Shown: positions 1 through 12,000 of the stretch, piece by piece
How the letters are laid out: each line of letters begins with the position of its first letter
Numbering within the stretch: position 1 is the first letter of the stretch
Assembly (NCBI GenBank): GCA_031216445.1
Contig: CM062205.1
Span: 16,887,001 to 16,951,000, forward strand
Source: Lateolabrax maculatus
Lineage: Eukaryota > Chordata > Actinopteri > Acropomatiformes > Lateolabracidae
Direction: 5' to 3'
Length of the DNA: 64,000 nucleotides
Program-made: the position numbers and the translations under genes
Notes under the pieces: model-generated
The model's database searches: none
Told to the model about the DNA's origin: nothing
The model's input: the letters and a program-made list of their open reading frames with translations, nothing else

Positions 1-56
1 TCTAGTAATTTTGTGACCTTTATTTAAAACTAACAAGCTGTTTCTTTAATTTTTAG

Positions 57-3000
57 CATTGGTGGTGATGAGAACATTACCACAGTGACCACTCTGCCAA
101 GTATGTTTATCTCTTGTTTATTTTTATTGTTTAAATTAGATAAAAATGCTTACTGAAGGTTGCTCTCATCAAATATCAGATCATCATTGGCCATTTGTAG
201 TATTGTGCTTGATAACATTTATGATTATGGTGTCTTATCACCATCATTACAGGCTTCCCTTTCCATTAGGCCTGATTTCAGATAGAGACCTGAATCAACT
301 ACATATTTTCGGATGCCTTCGATAACCAATATTAAGAAACCACATCTTCAATACATGAAGATGATCACACACTTTATCAGAAGCCTTGAATTGCTTGCTC
401 AAATATTACTACACAAATGCAATAAATTATAAAAAATAACATGAATAATAATTTACTTTAATACAAATGATAAAATATTAAGTTGAGTTTCACTTTAGTT
501 CATGTTGTGGTGGTCTAGAGCACTTATCTTTTTCTGGAGCTTTCAAAAGCTAGTGGGTGGACTTTGAGTTAAGATTTTTTAGAAATTAAAGGATTTGTGA
601 CATGATTTGACATGACTGTATCCACTACAAAATAAGGAATGTACACACTCCTGTGTATTAATTCAATCTCCGTTATAGTTTTTCTGACCTTCCCTGTGTT
701 TGTGGTCTGCAGACATCCTGAGGGAGTTTAACCCCTCCCTGACCGGCTTCTCAGAGGGAATAGGTAACGAAGACTCTCCTAAAGCCTTCCTCAATCAGGC
801 TGTTGCAGGAGCCACAAGTGGGTCAGTCATATTCTTTATTCAATTTTATTATTACTTACTTGTACTCTTACTTACCTTTTGAATCTTAATAAAAAAAAAA
901 AAACCTTAATAAATAAAGCAGAATTTATGGCACACCAGAACAAAGAATTTTCACTTTTTAAAATGTTACGCTCAAAAATTCTTCTCTTTTTTACAGTAAT
1001 ATGGTACAACAGGTGCGTGTCCTAGTGGACAAAATGAAAAATGATTCGGTAAGGAAGTGGTGAATTACAGTAAAAACACATACAGATATGTTCTCATGTA
1101 ACCTTTGTTTCAGTTTTATGTTCACAATTACCAAATTAAAAGAATATTTAACTCTTATCTCCTTTACAGCGCATTGATTTCCACAATGACTGGAAAGTGA
1201 TCACCATGTTTATTGGTGGCAATGACATATGTGACATCTGCACAGACAGCGTGAGCACTCTTACTGTTTTATCAAGATGTTGAACTGTCTTAAATGATCT
1301 TGGAGGACAAAAATATAGATATAGGATCTGGTGACCTTTAAAACAGGATTGTTCAAGAGCTACTTTATAATCTCCTTGTCATATTAAAACAAATATTGAA
1401 AAATTATATATCATTATCAATTAACCTGCTGATTATTTTTCTAAATTAATTGATTTATTGTTTAGTCAATAAAATCACAATTTCCCAGAGCTGAAAGTTT
1501 AATATTCAAACAGTCTTAATCCTAAAGTTTGAGAAGCTTGAACCAGCAAATAATTTGCATTACTCAAACGATTATTGATTATCAAAAAAGACTAATCGAT
1601 TGTAATTTGTTTCACATTTATGGATGCACCTGTTCCATTTCATGCTTTGGGTCTTGTGTACTAGTGAGCAATCTTTTTTCCCACAGATCTTTTTCTCACC
1701 CAGGAACGTGGTCGGTCGTATCCGCCAAGCTCTGGACATCCTCCATAGTGAAGTATGTTTTTCATCTTCTTGCACAAACATGCAATGTCACTGCATGTTT
1801 GCAATTTCAGAGTCATAATACAAATTACAGACAGCCCACAAACTTTCTGTTTTGTATCAACCAGGTACCTCGTGCCATTGTCAATCTGGTAGAGCTGTTA
1901 AACATTATACCGTTGCGTGATCTGCACAGAGATAACACTCTGGGCTGTCCCACCTGGTTTGTAAGGTCAGTGATGTTTGGTAGTGCAAGACAAACAGTTT
2001 GACCAAAAACAGTCGAGTCATTGTTCAACAGTTTGATGTTTATCTTTCAGTTTAGTTTGCCCCTGCATTCTGAAGCCCAAAGAGGGATCTGCTGAACTGC
2101 AGAGGGTCAGTGACCTCAATAAAGGCTATCAGGTATGAGACTAAGGGATGCTCAAAGGAAGAGTCTCTTGCACATATTCTTAAGCACTTATAACACAAAT
2201 TCACTGGTGTTCATTTGACTTTGAGAACTTGAAAGTAAATGTAACTAAAGTAAAGTAACTGTCACTGAAAAGTCAAACACTTGTTTACATTTCTTTTTTT
2301 GGTCTTCATCTTTTGGCTGTCTTTCCGTCCAGCATGCTATGAGAGAGCTAATTGACTCTGGACGGTATGAGACACATGACAACTTCACTGTGGTGCTGCA
2401 GCCCTTCATGAGGGAGGTCTTCCTTCCCACGTTAGAGGTAAGAGCCGACACACCTGAAACATTAACTATTCCTAATGGTGTTTTCATCTATTTATTTATT
2501 TATATTAGTATTTTTAACATTTCTTCCCTCCCATCGCTTCTTTTTAAAAGGATGGCCGGCCTGATCGCTCGTACTTTTCACCCGACTGTTTTCATCTCAG
2601 CCAGAAAGCGCACACGCTCATGGCTCGCGCTATTTGGAACAACATGGTAGGATTGCTTTATTAAAAGAAACTTCCTACATTGTTCTTTTGGCACATGTAA
2701 TCACTGACTTTCACAATCTCTTAGTTAGAGCCAGTGGGCAACAAGACGTTCACACAAGACTTCTCAGCTGGCATTGATCTGAAGTGTCCCTCTGAGGTAA
2801 CTTTGCATTCAACAGCATTCATTGAGTCCAACAATTAATCAAAAACTATAAAGTATTTGTTGTTGTTTTTACTGTTGTTGTATTCATGTATTTTTGATTA
2901 TTTCTTCATTAGACCAGCCCATTTTTTAGGACAGCTGTGAACAGCAACTACACCTTCCCCGGCCCTCCCCCCACTCCTCCTCCTACTACAGTAGGTCATA

Positions 3001-6000
3001 GTTTCTCTCTTTGATAACCCTAACCCTTCAGAATGGCACATCAATATTATTTATGCATGATGCCAAGTAATAGATTATAACTATAAATGCTTATAATACA
3101 TCTCTGTCATTCTTTAGAATTGGGGCAGTGACTTTTCCTGTGTTAACACAGCTCCATCCAACTCTGTGCCCACTTCAGGTAAGCATTCAAGATGTACTTT
3201 AAGTGTTACCTAACAGAAAATAGAAAGGTTAAATGTAAAATGTGCTCATGTTGATGTTTTGTAGCTCACAGGTTACGACCAGCTGACATCAAAGTGGTGG
3301 CTGCCCTGGGAGACTCTATAACGGTAAGTTTGTACACAAGCGTGTGGATTTGGAAAGGGTTAATGCAAGTCAAGTCAAGTCAGTTCAAGTCGAATGTAAC
3401 TGGTGGGTGTTTTATTAATTTGTCATAGTGTAATACAATATTCTTGTAAATAGTTTGATATAAAAAAGAAGAAGAAAAAGATCTCAAAGCCCACTTGCTA
3501 GCCTTTTCCCAGAGCTTTTGATTGCATCTCATGGTCTTCCCTTATTCCTCCTTGTTTTATATATTTTGTCTCTTTGATTATTACTTCATAAGTGGTGTAA
3601 CAAATGATGTAATAATAATACTGACAGATAGAATTGATTACTTTGTGCAAGTACTAAGAATGCAATACCTATTTTTAAATTTTTAACCTGTGCTATTGTT
3701 ACATTTTCTTGTCTTGTGCATCAGGTTCTCATATTTTTGTACCTTCTCTATGTACCTATACATGAAGCTAATGTACAAGCTGAGAGAGCATTATCAATTT
3801 AATGGGTCAGGGAGAGAAACAGAGAAGAAAGTGTGTCTGGAAATTTAATAGTATAACCATCTTCTTCTGCATATAGGCCGGCTTTGGTGCTAAGGCAAAG
3901 AATCTGCTGCAGTTACAAACTGAGTACAGAGGGGTGTCGTGGAGGTGAGAGACTGCACACAAACTATATACATAACACAGTTGTGTACATTGCATTGTGG
4001 TCATTTATTTATAGTTTGTTTATTTGTTTGTTTTTCTTTGACAAGTATTGGAGGAGACAAAAATCTTGAGACTGTCACAACATTACCCAGTAAGTCCCAA
4101 GCCGTATCTTTCCTGTGGCTTTCTTGATGTGTAATGTACATTAGTACCACTAGATGGCAGAGTTGGACTGTAACACAGCTCGTGTTTGGTCTCTTGTGCA
4201 GTAATTTCCCAACTTTTTTACATCAGATATCCTGAAGAAGTTCAATCCAAAAATCAAAGGGGTGTCAAAGGGACAATGGAATAGACAGACCGGCTTCAAC
4301 ATGGCTGTATCAGGAGCTAAAATATCGTGAGTTCCAACATTTCTTTGATCTGATATCAGGTTTCAATGGTTCATTTTCATGTATTTTGTGCTATGTTTAG
4401 GCATTTTGGGCACTCATTTTGTGAAAATCTCTAATATTATACAGAGGAATCCCAAGGCAGGTCCGACACCTGATTGATACCATGAAGAACGACTCTGTGA
4501 GTTTAATATGTGGTACTGCACTAACATTTTATCATTTTGTGACCACAAAGAAACTCTTTCTGTCTGATACTTTCTCCATCCTTTTAACGGTAATAGGCGG
4601 TGGATTTTGAGAATGACTGGAAGCTGGTGACCCTCTTCATTGGAGGCAACGACCTGTGTCAGTACTGCAATGACCGGGTGAGTTGCTTCAAGAAGCCGTC
4701 ACAGGAAATGAAGGATGATTCAATGGATGAAGGACAATTTCAAAGTACTCCCCTCAGTAAAAAGAATCTCCTGCCATAGCAGAGTGGTTAAACATCCTGT
4801 GGTGTTGTGTGATGCCCTCACAGAGCCGTCTCATGATATCACTCTCCAAATGGGACTATGCACTGGAGCAGAATAATCGAGCTTTGTGAACAGCCCTCCC
4901 CTAATTGTTTTATTGTGTCAGAGTAAGATGAGGGCAGACATGGTTTCTTTTCAATGAGCACATTCTGTCACTTCACCCCTCCAACACAAACCCCCCTCCC
5001 TCGCTCCTCTATCTCAGCCTCTGTCTGCATTAAACAAGCACACGGGGCACAGTGACAGGCCTTGTTCTCTAAGAGGCATGAACAACACAGAGGTCCACCC
5101 AGACTCTCTTCATCCTGTCTCTCTCTCGCTCCCTTCTTCTCTCTCTCCTCCACCTTTCTCATTTTGCCACCATTTCCCTTTTTCTCTCTCTCTCTCCATT
5201 ACTCTCCTCACGCTCCACTGACAGGGTAGTCTCTCTTTTAATGTTTGTGCTTTGAAGCAGAATATCAAAGCACAGCATCAATTTAAGATGAGCTCTGAGA
5301 CTTTGGTAGTGACAGCTTAGGGTTAGTTGTTGCTCGTACACTCATGCATGTTGCATGGCGTCGGCTCTTTTGGTTGATGTGTGCTTTTTAGCCATAAACT
5401 TGGCCAGTTTCCCTGAAATGTGCCTTCATTATTCTGCTTTTCTCTGCCCACAACAGAGAACAGCTGTTAATGAAAAAAAGGCATGAGTGTACATGTGTTC
5501 ACTATGAATTAATAAAAAGCCTTATACATTGTGTGTAATCTTATTATTGTTTTGGTCTCAAAACTACAGGCGTCTTTGTCGCCACAGAACTACAGCCATC
5601 ATATGATGACAAGCTTGGATATGCTTTACAAAGAGGTAAAATGATGTTATCTAGTAAAATATAACAGTTGATAAAGCAAAAAATACCATATCACACCAAA
5701 AGAATTACTAAAAATAAATAGGTTCACATTTTAATCCCTTCTCTTCCCTTCACTTATCATTCATAAAATAATCAAATCATAATTTTACTCTTTGAAACTG
5801 TATAAAAGTCCTAATTTCTTACTCTCTGGTTGTAGGTTCCCAGGACAATTGTCAACGTCTTGGAGATCCTGGAAATTGAAGGTCTTCGCAGGATTAAAAG
5901 GGACAGTCTTGGGTGCAGTGTGTTACAAAAGTACGCTCATCGATCCACTCATGCCAAATCAGTTCTACATCAATCAAGACAACTGAGTATAATTATATAA

Positions 6001-7422
6001 ATAATGTAATAATTTGGTGTATATTCAAGCATACCTCATCCATGAATCAATGACATATCCAATGTTGTACTATGCAAAAGCTAGAATTATGTATCACTCA
6101 GTGATATACAAGCATTAAAAGCCTTCTGCTTCCCAAAATCAGTGTTTTCTTTTCACCATTGATCCCCAGGTATATCTGCTCGTGCTTCTTGTTACCAGGA
6201 GAGGACTCCCCGGAACTGGCTGAAGTAAAACGGATCAATCGGGAACTACAGGTTAGCAAACAGGAACAGTAAGGGTCAAAATGTGTGACCAACATCTAGT
6301 TTAAGTCCCCCTCCACTCAAAAAATGTTTGCTTAATTTTATTTCCCTTGGATGTTTGTATTTCACTGTGCAGAATGATGTTATGTGCAGAGTAATGCAAC
6401 TTGCATTAGTGTGATGTGGAAACCTGAAACCGCCAATGCACCTACCCCGATAATGGACATCTTTTGAATATACCTGAATACCATGAGCATTTTTGATCTT
6501 TCTTTCAGATTGAGACGGAAAAATTGGTGAATGGAGGCCGCTATGATGGCAGAGAAGACTTTGCGGTGGTCATGCAGCCCTTTTTTAAGAACACCATTCT
6601 TCCTTTGAATGCTGTAAGCCCCTCATGTACCCCATCCACTGCACTGTAGCAATACAAACATATACATTAGCTTCAGGACAGTAACAAGCCTTTCCCCTCA
6701 AATAACATAATTTCAACAAACACTAATGTTGTATTATTTCTTCCCCAGGACGGCAAACCAGACACCACCTACTTCTCTGTGGACTGTTTCCACTTCAGTG
6801 AACGGGGACATGCTGACATGGCTGTAGCTCTGTGGAATAACATGGTGAGCCCGGCAAGGAAAACAGTAAAAGGCTAACTGTGTTTGACAGGGGAGGGTTT
6901 TGGATAAGTCTTTCTAAATCACCACATCTCGCTGCAATGTAGTCATGGGCTGAGCAAAGATGTGCTCTGTTTTATCTCTAGTTGGAGCCAGTGGGTAAAA
7001 AACAGTCTTACAACAATTTCACAAATGGCAGAAATAACATCAAGTGCCCCACTGAGGTAAGAAAAGCAGCCACACACGCACTCCTCACATGCTACAGCTG
7101 ACCCAGTTGTAATTTATCTGTGCAATTTGTGCACAATGATTTGATGTCATTAAATGTGTTCCAGGAGCATCCTTACATCTTTACAAAGGTGAACAGCTTG
7201 CCCAGTTCGACTACCACCGCCCCAGCACCCACAACACACAGCACAACCCTGCCTCTCACCTCTGATTGCAGGGACAATGTGCCAGTGTGGCTCGCTGCTG
7301 TGCTGGCCGTAATCGGTCTTCTGATTGGCGGGGCTGTCACCTGGCTCCACCTCTCCTGCAGAGACAAGAGAAGCAAGAACACGATGACGGCTGCAGTGGA
7401 GATGAATGGCACTGTGTTTTAA
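57..7422 (+). CDS. plb1: Phospholipase B1, membrane-associated (3' part; last two GDSL repeats)
   Basis: PLB1 is a brush-border enzyme with phospholipase and lipase activity, built from tandem GDSL-lipase repeats. The window opens inside the gene, so the N-terminus is missing. I read 25 coding exons: 57-100, 713-821, 997-1048, 1170-1250, 1687-1752, 1865-1965, 2051-2132, 2333-2437, 2551-2646, 2725-2796, 2913-2990, 3118-3178, 3265-3323, 3877-3944, 4046-4089, 4227-4326, 4445-4496, 4597-4677, 5570-5635, 5836-5930, 6170-6251, 6509-6613, 6749-6844, 6982-7056 and 7165-7422. They give 708 residues in one frame. The penultimate repeat shows GGND and DCFHLSQKAH. After a proline-rich linker, the last repeat shows GDSIT (nucleophile Ser, about residue 333), GGND and DCFHFSERGH, so its Ser-Asp-His set looks intact. 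A Thr/Pro stalk, one membrane segment (WLAAVLAVIGLLIGGAV) and a short basic tail end the protein. The largest intron (4678-5569) holds only CT-rich and AT-rich DNA. Confidence 0.95.
1408..1612 (-). repeat. Interspersed element with ATTAATCGATT-type ends, in a plb1 intron
   Basis: The stretch has GATTATT / ATTAATTGATT motifs at the left, a CAATTTCCCAGAGC block inside and an ACTAATCGATTG motif at the right. These match a short non-autonomous element, common in percomorph fish, that ends in GTTGCAGCCCT. Better copies lie at 22397-22789 and 41089-41386. This copy is degraded and lies in antisense orientation inside the intron between the fourth and fifth visible plb1 exons. Boundaries are approximate. 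Confidence 0.6.
4147..4160 (+). promoter_or_regulatory. CTCF-like core motif in a plb1 intron
   Basis: CCACTAGATGGCAG fits every position of the commonly used CTCF core consensus CCASYAGRKGGCRS. It lies in the intron between exons 4046-4089 and 4227-4326. Motif match only; occupancy is unknown. Confidence 0.4.
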
Positions 7423-7740
7423 AGTGCTACTTACTGTATTTTTACACAGGACTATTCATAGTGAATTACTGTCTTTGAACCACAGCAAATATTACATGTG
7501 CAGAGGTGGAATGCAGAGGTGGAAAAGGTACACCAGCCTCTACTTAAAAAAAGGAATAAATAAGAAAACTGAATGGCACTCCATTGTAAGTCCTGCATTC
7601 AAACTTAACTGGAGTGAAAGTATCAAAAACTTGTATACAGTATTTATTACTCATGAAGAATTCACATTTTTATATCACTATTGCATTAACCTATAAGGCA
7701 AATTTTCAGAGTGCAGTACTCGTGCAAAAATAAAGACTGA
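7423..7740 (+). other. plb1: plb1 3' UTR with polyadenylation signal
   Basis: The sequence after the plb1 stop has an AATAAA hexamer at 7729-7734, the most likely 3' end. A later AATAAA at 8143-8148 could serve a longer form. Most of the short UTR (about 7500-7710) resembles an interspersed repeat. Confidence 0.55.
7500..7710 (+). repeat. Degraded copy of the CAGTGGTGGAAAG / CTTCCACTG element
   Basis: It includes AGAGGTGGAA, AAGTCCTGCATTCAAA and TGAAAGTATCAAAA blocks typical of a fish element rich in AAGTA/TACTT motifs. Related copies here are at 8489-8850, 53885-54169, 59183-59330 and 61855-62260. It makes up much of the plb1 3' UTR. Edges are approximate. Confidence 0.5.
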
Positions 7741-8488
7741 AATTATTGAATGCACATTGCACTCATTTATTGCTAGTATTTAATCTGATTAAAACGACAA
7801 TGTATTTGAATTAAGTACTGTCACGCTTTTAACCAGAGTTTTTAGATAAATGTTGAGGAATAAAATACACAATACATGCCTCAAAACTAATTTTTTAAGT
7901 AAATTTACTTACTTAGTCTCTCTTGATGTAACAATAGTTTACTCTTGGTAAATGTAAATATGAATCTGATGTGTCTTCTTGTGTTGCAATTTTGTGCAGT
8001 GATAAATACTTCTATCTGTTTTGTTATTGTTAAAATCACTTTGTAGGCTTGACAGCTGCGGCAGAGATGATAACTATTCTGTTTTTAAAAAAATAATCTC
8101 AATGCTTTTGATTGTAACAAAAATGTTTTTTTGGTTATTTTGAATAAATAATTTGCAATAATGCACATAAACTGTAATCTTGTGTGACAACCAGACAGCA
8201 ACCCAACCTGACCTGTTGTAGCCTGGCTGTCCAGGAAATCATTTTACATGTTAATGGTATGTATTTTAGAGAGGAAATACAAATATCACCATATCATAAA
8301 TCACACAAACCACCCATGCGCAAATTATTCTGCTTGGGTCACAGCACACATCAGCCTACATGTATTACCTTAATCATTACCACCAGTGAGATAACCTACT
8401 CATAAAATATAAAGGGTTATTTTATGACCTCCCTACAGTGATGGAAGCCACCGACTACTTCTGTTAATTATGCCACAAAAAAAGCATA
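7741..8488. other. plb1-ppp1cb intergenic DNA, no gene seen
   Basis: AT-rich DNA with scattered TTACTTAGT-like motifs that may be eroded repeat. Open frames are short and non-coding in character. A second possible plb1 polyA signal is at 8143-8148. Confidence 0.6.
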
Positions 8489-8850
8489 CAGTGGTGGAAA
8501 GAACATTTGCAAGTACTGAAGTACAGTTTTCAGATATTTGTACTTTTGTATTTTCATTTTCTGCTATTTTATAATTCTATTCCATTACATTTTGGAGGGA
8601 ATTATTATTGTACTTTTTACTCCACTTCACAGCTGATTTGAAAAACAAAATATATGATGACTTTTATAAAATATAATATGAAATGGCTGGCTACAGATTA
8701 AACACCCAGCAGGATATAAAATAGTTCAAATTAGCTCTGCCTTAACCAGCTACAACATTATAGATTATTATATATATAATATATAAATAGATGTTATATC
8801 TTTCAGGTGTGGTTCTGCTACATTTATTTTCATACTTTTAAGTACATGTT
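8489..8850 (+). repeat. MITE-like element starting CAGTGGTGGAAAG, beside the ppp1cb promoter
   Basis: The left end is CAGTGGTGGAAAG at 8489. Inside are TACTTTTGTATTTTCATTTT, CTATTCCATTACATTTTGGA and TTAACCAGCTACAACATTA. The copy at 53885-54169 shares the CAACCAGCTACA part and ends in CTTCCACTG, so the family has inverted ends. This copy fades near 8850, about 165 bp before the ppp1cb start codon. Confidence 0.65.
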
Positions 8851-8879
8851 GATCTTTTTTTTTTGTACTTGTGTCTGTC

Positions 8880-9015
8880 CTTTACATTTAATATAAACGT
8901 GCTCTCTCTTCGCCAGTCCGCCTCCTCTACCGTGGCTGTTTTGGTCGACAGCAGCGCCCCCTGCCGCCCGTCGGGGGAACCGGGCCGGCCGACGCTGTAC
9001 CACATCAGTTCGAAG
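8880..9015 (+). promoter_or_regulatory. ppp1cb: CpG-rich ppp1cb promoter / 5' UTR
   Basis: GC and CpG rise sharply from about 8900 and stay high to about 9450, against AT-rich flanks, as expected of a housekeeping CpG-island promoter. AGCGCCCCCTGC at 8953-8964 resembles a CTCF core. GAAGATGGCGG at the start codon matches a YY1 site, a common position for YY1 near start sites. No clear TATA box is seen; the start of transcription is not defined. Confidence 0.6.
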
Positions 9016-12000
9016 ATGGCGGAGGGCGAATTGAACGTGGACAGCCTCATCTCTCGGCTCCTGGAAGGTGAACGATTTTAAATACAGTCTATAGTGTTAC
9101 TCAAAGTTAGCTGCGTGCGGTCACAGGGCCCGCTGCGAGATGTAGTCTGTTGCAGTTCGCTCGGTAAAACGCAGGAAATGTTGTTATGGCGGGGAGGGGG
9201 GTTAGCGTCAGTAACGGTGTGTCCCCGGCTAGCTCCGGCTAACGTGTTTATAAACAGAGTCGGCGGTGAACGCCTACATTTCTCAGTTTTTCGCAGGAGA
9301 AAACCGCGTTACTCCTGGCGCGCACTTTTGTTGTGTCTCGGTCCGTCTCTGCAGCCTGTAATTACACTCTCTGTGTTGCTGCTTTCTTTATGTGTCGAGC
9401 CGGAGACACAACATTAAAATAACGCTACAGCCCGGGATCATGTGGCTCCAACGGTTGTAACTGTTGTGTTGTTTAACGTTGAGTCAATGTTAATAAATAT
9501 ATATTAGTTAATACGGAGCCCGTGGCGGTGCTGTAAGTTGTCGTTATAATAACACTGTTAAATTACTCTTGGAGACCTGTTAATGTTACATTTTGGGGAA
9601 AGAGAATCTTGTTATAGATGGATAAGTTATATAAATAAGTCCTAAAACACATATACATGGACAACCCTTTCATCTGATATTGGATGTCCTTATCACTACA
9701 TCCTAGAAACATTTGAGTTGTGAGGTAGTTTTTTTTTTTTTGTTGTGAAGTAATTTGAACTTTTGCAGCTCACTCCTCTCTGGGTTTGTAGGTGTGTTTC
9801 AGTGGGCAGGTGGCTGTGATTCAGTGCACTCATGCACATTGGGCCCACGATGCACACACTTCTCCTCCTAAACGCCTGTCTTCTAGTATTGGTACAGGTG
9901 CATTACAAAACACAAATATGAAGACGTTGGAAAAATTAGTATAGGCAGAAGAAATCCACAAAAAAAAAAGGTTTGTATCTACAGTTTAAAGTGTGTCATC
10001 TCGTGCTGCTGTGTCCACGATCACATCATTGCTTTCGTGCGTGGTAAATAAAAGGAGTTTTGTTGGCGTGTGAGGATCAGGTTTTTGGGTTTGGCAGCGA
10101 GAGGGATGTGGAAAAATCCTTTTGTGTTGGCTGTCCACCTGCCTGTCAAGAGAAGGCGAGGAGTTTTCTGTTCCCCTGTGAGATATCCTTTGAGTCAGAC
10201 CAGACCACTAAGGCAAATTCAGCTGTCCTTGGCATACTTTCCACCAGTTTGAGTATGAGACACTATGCCAACATTGAAATGCGAAGATTCGTTATTTATA
10301 GTAATTGCTGGAAAATGGCATCTTGCTTCAACTGCCTTGTCTTTCTTGCAGTTTCATTTTTATGTTAACATTTCTACAAAATGAAAATAATCAGAAAAAG
10401 AATACGCACTACCATTGCTTCACAGCCTGCTATAAACTCTTTTCTATTCTTAATCTTGAAACCAAATGTTTCTCAGCTGGAAAGCTTGTTGATTCACACA
10501 CTGTGTTTTCCTTGGTACTCAGCCTGGACCGCAGTGACTTGTTAATTGTGTTGCTCATATTTTGAATACAAGTTGGACTTCATGGCATCGGCATCAGTTA
10601 TAAGTGGTCAGTTTTGCTGTGATTTTGTTGGTGCTAGATGGCATGAGAACTGTCTCTTTTTTTCTGTTTTCATGCTCATAACACAAGCGACTACAAATGA
10701 CTAATTGATTTGGATGTTATTGTTTCAAAGGCTTTTTACATAATTGTTCAGCTTTGTTGCGTCTTGGTGCCTGTAACAGGGGTGGTGGTTTTTTGTTGAC
10801 TAAATTAGTCTGGATCAGTCCAGATCTTTAAAAGATTAGGAAAAAAAAACGTTGTTCTAAAGGGTTTAATGGAACTAGCCATTAAAATGCACCCTGTAAC
10901 TTAGCAGAAACCAAAGCGATGCTTTCCTACTGGTTTGTACCTTTCATTAATCCAGGTGTTTGTTGTCCAAGTATCCAGCTCTAGTTTTGTGTGTCTGTTT
11001 TGATGAGGGCAGTACTTGACTTTCTCCAAAATTCTGTCTGTTTTTTATGGATATAATAATAGTTGTAGATGTAATTAAACATTGTTTTCCTCTTAAACAC
11101 ATGTTCAGCAGAGAGTTACGATATCAAGAGACTAAAAATGGCTCTGGCTCTAAGTTTCTAAACCAGATAATTTGAAAGGCCTTGAGCCTTTAGTTTGCAT
11201 TCCAACATCACATAATAGCTTACTGTATGTTTTGCTGTCTGAGAAAAATTCAGCCTTGAGGAAAAGCCAAGTGTCAGTGAGAGTGCTTATTCATTGGGAT
11301 TAAAATTTATGGAGCACTGTCACTTTCTCCAGACACATGTACAGTCACACAATCGCACACTCAAACAGTGATTTGGTTTCTGATGGTTGCAAATCCTTGT
11401 CATTGCTTCATTTTGGCCTTTGCCCCTTAATGTTCTTAAGAACGTAATCTCTTTTAAAAGTGCCAGCCTGCAGGAGTGTGAACAGTGAAAGGTTCAGTGG
11501 TAAAGCCGAGCAGGCTCAGCATCCAAGCTTAACTCGCTCAGCTCTGATGAGGCCTGGCCGTTGAGTGAAGAGCCCTACTTCTGCAATTTCATGCTTCACT
11601 CCATGGGTATGAAGCAGTGCAGATACAGTAGATTGATGATAAAGAAAATGGATGGTTTACAACAACACTTTAATTAAGGTTTGTGGAGCCCTAGAATAGT
11701 TTTTGGCACTCAATTCACCATCTGCGGGATCCATATTTCTCTGGTTCTCTCAGATTTGGTTGAATTACATGACTAATGACGCAGAGACGGTGAGGGAATC
11801 TGAGTGCAGTGTGTAAGTAGCATGTATATGCACACGTGTGTTTATGTATGCTCAGAAATGCATGCACTATGCTTTATGAATTGCTCAGCAATACATCAGT
11901 TAATCCATTGTTCCAAGTGTTTAAGGAAAGTTCCTCTGATTAACAAGCATTCGTTTCACTAGGTTAAACTATCCTTTATTGGAATCTTTAGTGGGCGTCT

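Noticed and set aside
1529..2002. 157-codon open frame across plb1 introns and exons
   Set aside because: It reads through splice sites; only 1687-1752 and 1865-1965 are coding exons of plb1.
3265..3272. Alternative acceptor CTCACAG seven bases into plb1 exon 3265-3323
   Set aside because: Using it would shift the frame just before the GDSIT block, so the upstream acceptor is the functional one.
9094..9417. 107-codon open frame after ppp1cb exon 1
   Set aside because: CpG-island sequence within intron 1, with a correct donor at 9068; no protein similarity recognised.
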